Source of the DNA: SKZT01 sp964478625
GTDB taxonomy: Bacteria > Desulfobacterota > Desulfobacteria > Desulfobacterales > SKZT01
NCBI GenBank assembly: GCA_964478625.1
Contig: CAYZJH010000005.1
Span: 1 to 64,000 of the forward strand
DNA length: 64,000 nucleotides
Direction: 5' to 3'
In this document: piece by piece, positions 62,785 to 64,000 of the stretch
How positions within the stretch are numbered: position 1 is the stretch's first letter
Layout of the letters: each line of letters begins with the position of its first letter
The notes under the pieces: model-generated
Databases searched by the model: none
What the model saw: the letters and a program-made list of their open reading frames with translations, nothing else
Told to the model about the DNA's origin: nothing
Program-made: the position numbers and the translations under genes

Positions 62785-63258
62785 ATGAGACTGACTCGAG
62801 CCGGAGAGTATGCCGTAAGATGTGTCCTGTACCTTTCTTTAACAGGAAAAGGTGAACTGGCCAAACGAAAAGATATTGCCCGCACCATGGAAATTCCCGG
62901 GCAGTTTCTGGGAAAAATCGCCCAACAGCTTTCCAGGGCAGGCATCATTGAAATTGTGCAGGGAGCCGGAGGCGGTTATCAACTGTTGATTTCTCCGGAA
63001 GAGCTGACCCTTCTGGAGGTGGTGGAAGCCATCATTGGTGAAATTGTCCTCAATGATTGTGTAGCGAATCCGGATGGCTGTTACCGCAGCTCTTCGTGCA
63101 CCGTTCACCGGGTTTGGGAAAAAGCACGGGAGCAGTTACGGCAAACTTTACGACAGACCCGCTTTATCGATCTTATATCCGGGGATACCTGTATTGCAGA
63201 TCTGATGAAATCGTCTGAAAACCTTTTGGGCGCAAAAGCCCGAAACCAAAAACCTTAA
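62785..63258 (+). CDS. Rrf2-family Fe-S transcriptional regulator
   Basis: A 157-residue winged-helix regulator. The N-terminus MRLTRAGEYAVRCVLYLSL is the Rrf2 HTH, and Cys92, Cys99 and Cys105 (C-x6-C-x5-C) stand where IscR keeps its cluster ligands (C92, C98, C104), so a 2Fe-2S or 4Fe-4S sensor is likely. It could sense oxygen, nitric oxide or redox state. Placed between cydC and cydA it probably controls cytochrome bd and possibly itself. The reader can compare the dyad at 62747-62770. Confidence 0.9.
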   Translation: MRLTRAGEYAVRCVLYLSLTGKGELAKRKDIARTMEIPGQFLGKIAQQLSRAGIIEIVQGAGGGYQLLISPEELTLLEVVEAIIGEIVLNDCVANPDGCYRSSSCTVHRVWEKAREQLRQTLRQTRFIDLISGDTCIADLMKSSENLLGAKARNQKP

Positions 63259-63282
63259 ACGCCTGATCGAAAAGGAGGGGAT

Positions 63283-64000
63283 ATGGACGCGTTGCTTCTA
63301 TCGCGGCTTCAATTTGCCGCAACCACCATGTTTCACTTTTTATTTGTACCTTTGACACTGGGACTTTCCATTATGGTCGCCTGGATGGAAACCCGTTATG
63401 TAAAAACAGGTGATGAAACCTACCTTAAAATGACCAAATTTTGGGGAAAGCTATTTTTGATCAATTTTGCGGTAGGTGTTGTCACCGGAATCACTCTGGA
63501 GTTTCAATTCGGTACCAACTGGTCTATTTACTCGGCTTATGTCGGGGACATTTTCGGATCCATTCTGGCCATCGAGGCTACCGCCGCATTCTTTCTGGAA
63601 TCGACCTTTATCGGAGTCTGGATTTTCGGATGGAACAAGCTTTCCAAAAAGGCCCATGCGGCTGTCGCATGGCTTATCGCCTTGGGATCCAATCTTTCCG
63701 CAGTCTGGATTCTGATTGCCAATGCCTGGATGCAAAGCCCGGTCGGATTTACGATTCGCGACGGCCGCGCTGAACTGGTCGACTTTTATGCGGTGATTAC
63801 CCAGAAATTTGCCATCGTAAAATTTATCCACACGGTAAGTGCGGCTTACGTCCTGGCGGCTTTCTTTGTTATGGGGATCAGTGCCTACCACCTTCTGAAA
63901 AAAAGGCATGTTGATTTTTTCACCCGCTCTTTCAGATCCGCTCTAACCTTCGGACTTGTATCCTCTCTTGTGGTGTTTATCCTGGGCGATCTAAACGGCG
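63283..64000 (+). CDS. cydA: Cytochrome bd oxidase subunit I (partial)
   Basis: The first 239 codons, cut off by the window end. LSRLQFAATTMFHFLFVPLTLGLS contains the His18 ligand of heme b595, and IEATAAFFLESTF the conserved acidic residues near heme d. KFAIVKFIHTVSAAY holds the heme b558 histidine region. AAAGGAGGGG stands 4-5 bases before the ATG. CydA reduces oxygen to water with quinol; with CydDC and an Fe-S regulator next to it this is an oxygen-use or defence module. cydB is expected just beyond the window. Confidence 0.93.
   Translation, partial: MDALLLSRLQFAATTMFHFLFVPLTLGLSIMVAWMETRYVKTGDETYLKMTKFWGKLFLINFAVGVVTGITLEFQFGTNWSIYSAYVGDIFGSILAIEATAAFFLESTFIGVWIFGWNKLSKKAHAAVAWLIALGSNLSAVWILIANAWMQSPVGFTIRDGRAELVDFYAVITQKFAIVKFIHTVSAAYVLAAFFVMGISAYHLLKKRHVDFFTRSFRSALTFGLVSSLVVFILGDLNG

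Noticed and set aside
1..64000. tRNA and rRNA genes
   Set aside because: I looked for T-loop and anticodon-stem patterns in intergenic gaps and saw none that fold convincingly; this was by eye, so tRNAscan-type software would be decisive.

Overview
This window looks like part of the chromosome of an anaerobic sulfate-reducer-type bacterium of the Desulfobacterota (order Desulfobacterales is the best guess). The evidence is gene content: a desulforedoxin, a tungsten-type aldehyde:ferredoxin oxidoreductase, an acyl-CoA dehydrogenase resembling the non-decarboxylating glutaryl-CoA dehydrogenases of Desulfococcus, a fused NuoBCD subunit, TRAP transport, and oxygen defence through cytochrome bd. 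No 16S rRNA or other taxonomic marker is present, so the assignment is inference. No tRNA, rRNA, CRISPR array, prophage or intact insertion sequence was seen.

Layout. 1-3.5 kb: a secreted Cys-rich protein, dispersed repeats, a cobalamin riboswitch with terminator leading into cobT, and a desulforedoxin. 4-8.1 kb: a DUF2868 membrane protein coupled to a DUF3482 GTPase, and a DUF2914 membrane protein. 9-14.5 kb: a Rossmann-fold protein, a membrane protein, small conserved proteins, a MutS-like ATPase with hydrophobic segments and an exported methyltransferase. 14.6-24.6 kb: the complex I operon nuoA-BCD-H-I-J-K-L-M-N (minus strand) behind a good sigma-70-like promoter. 25.1-28.9 kb: a TPR-associated TRAP transporter (TatT, DctP, DctQ, DctM). 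29.2-32.6 kb: a GlrK/QseG/GlrR-type two-component system with a sigma-54 activator. 32.7-35.4 kb: small secreted proteins. 35.5-43.4 kb: acyl-CoA dehydrogenase, a DUF2867 gene between inverted repeat arms, a TonB-dependent receptor behind a second cobalamin riboswitch, class II aldolase, a SagB-type oxidoreductase and an aminotransferase. 43.8-47.2 kb: ModE-like regulator, AOR, and a neighbour with a possible MoaD-like segment. 47.2-52 kb: a MacAB-TolC-type export system. 52.5-58.8 kb: Hsp33, glutamate racemase and nuoEFG. 59.1-64 kb: cydDC, an Rrf2 regulator and the start of cydA.

How it fits together. Complex I is encoded in two blocks about 30 kb apart (membrane arm plus BCD and I; NADH module EFG). 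Its NuoM has lost the conserved lysine and has Asp for Glu at two positions essential for proton transfer in other NuoM proteins, while NuoL and NuoN keep them; this is the most interesting functional anomaly seen. Cobalamin handling is under two separate B12 riboswitches, each followed by a terminator hairpin. AOR and the ModE-like protein point to molybdenum/tungsten-dependent aldehyde metabolism. Cytochrome bd with CydDC and an Fe-S Rrf2 regulator suggests controlled respiration or scavenging of oxygen. Several families of short inverted repeats occupy most long intergenic gaps.
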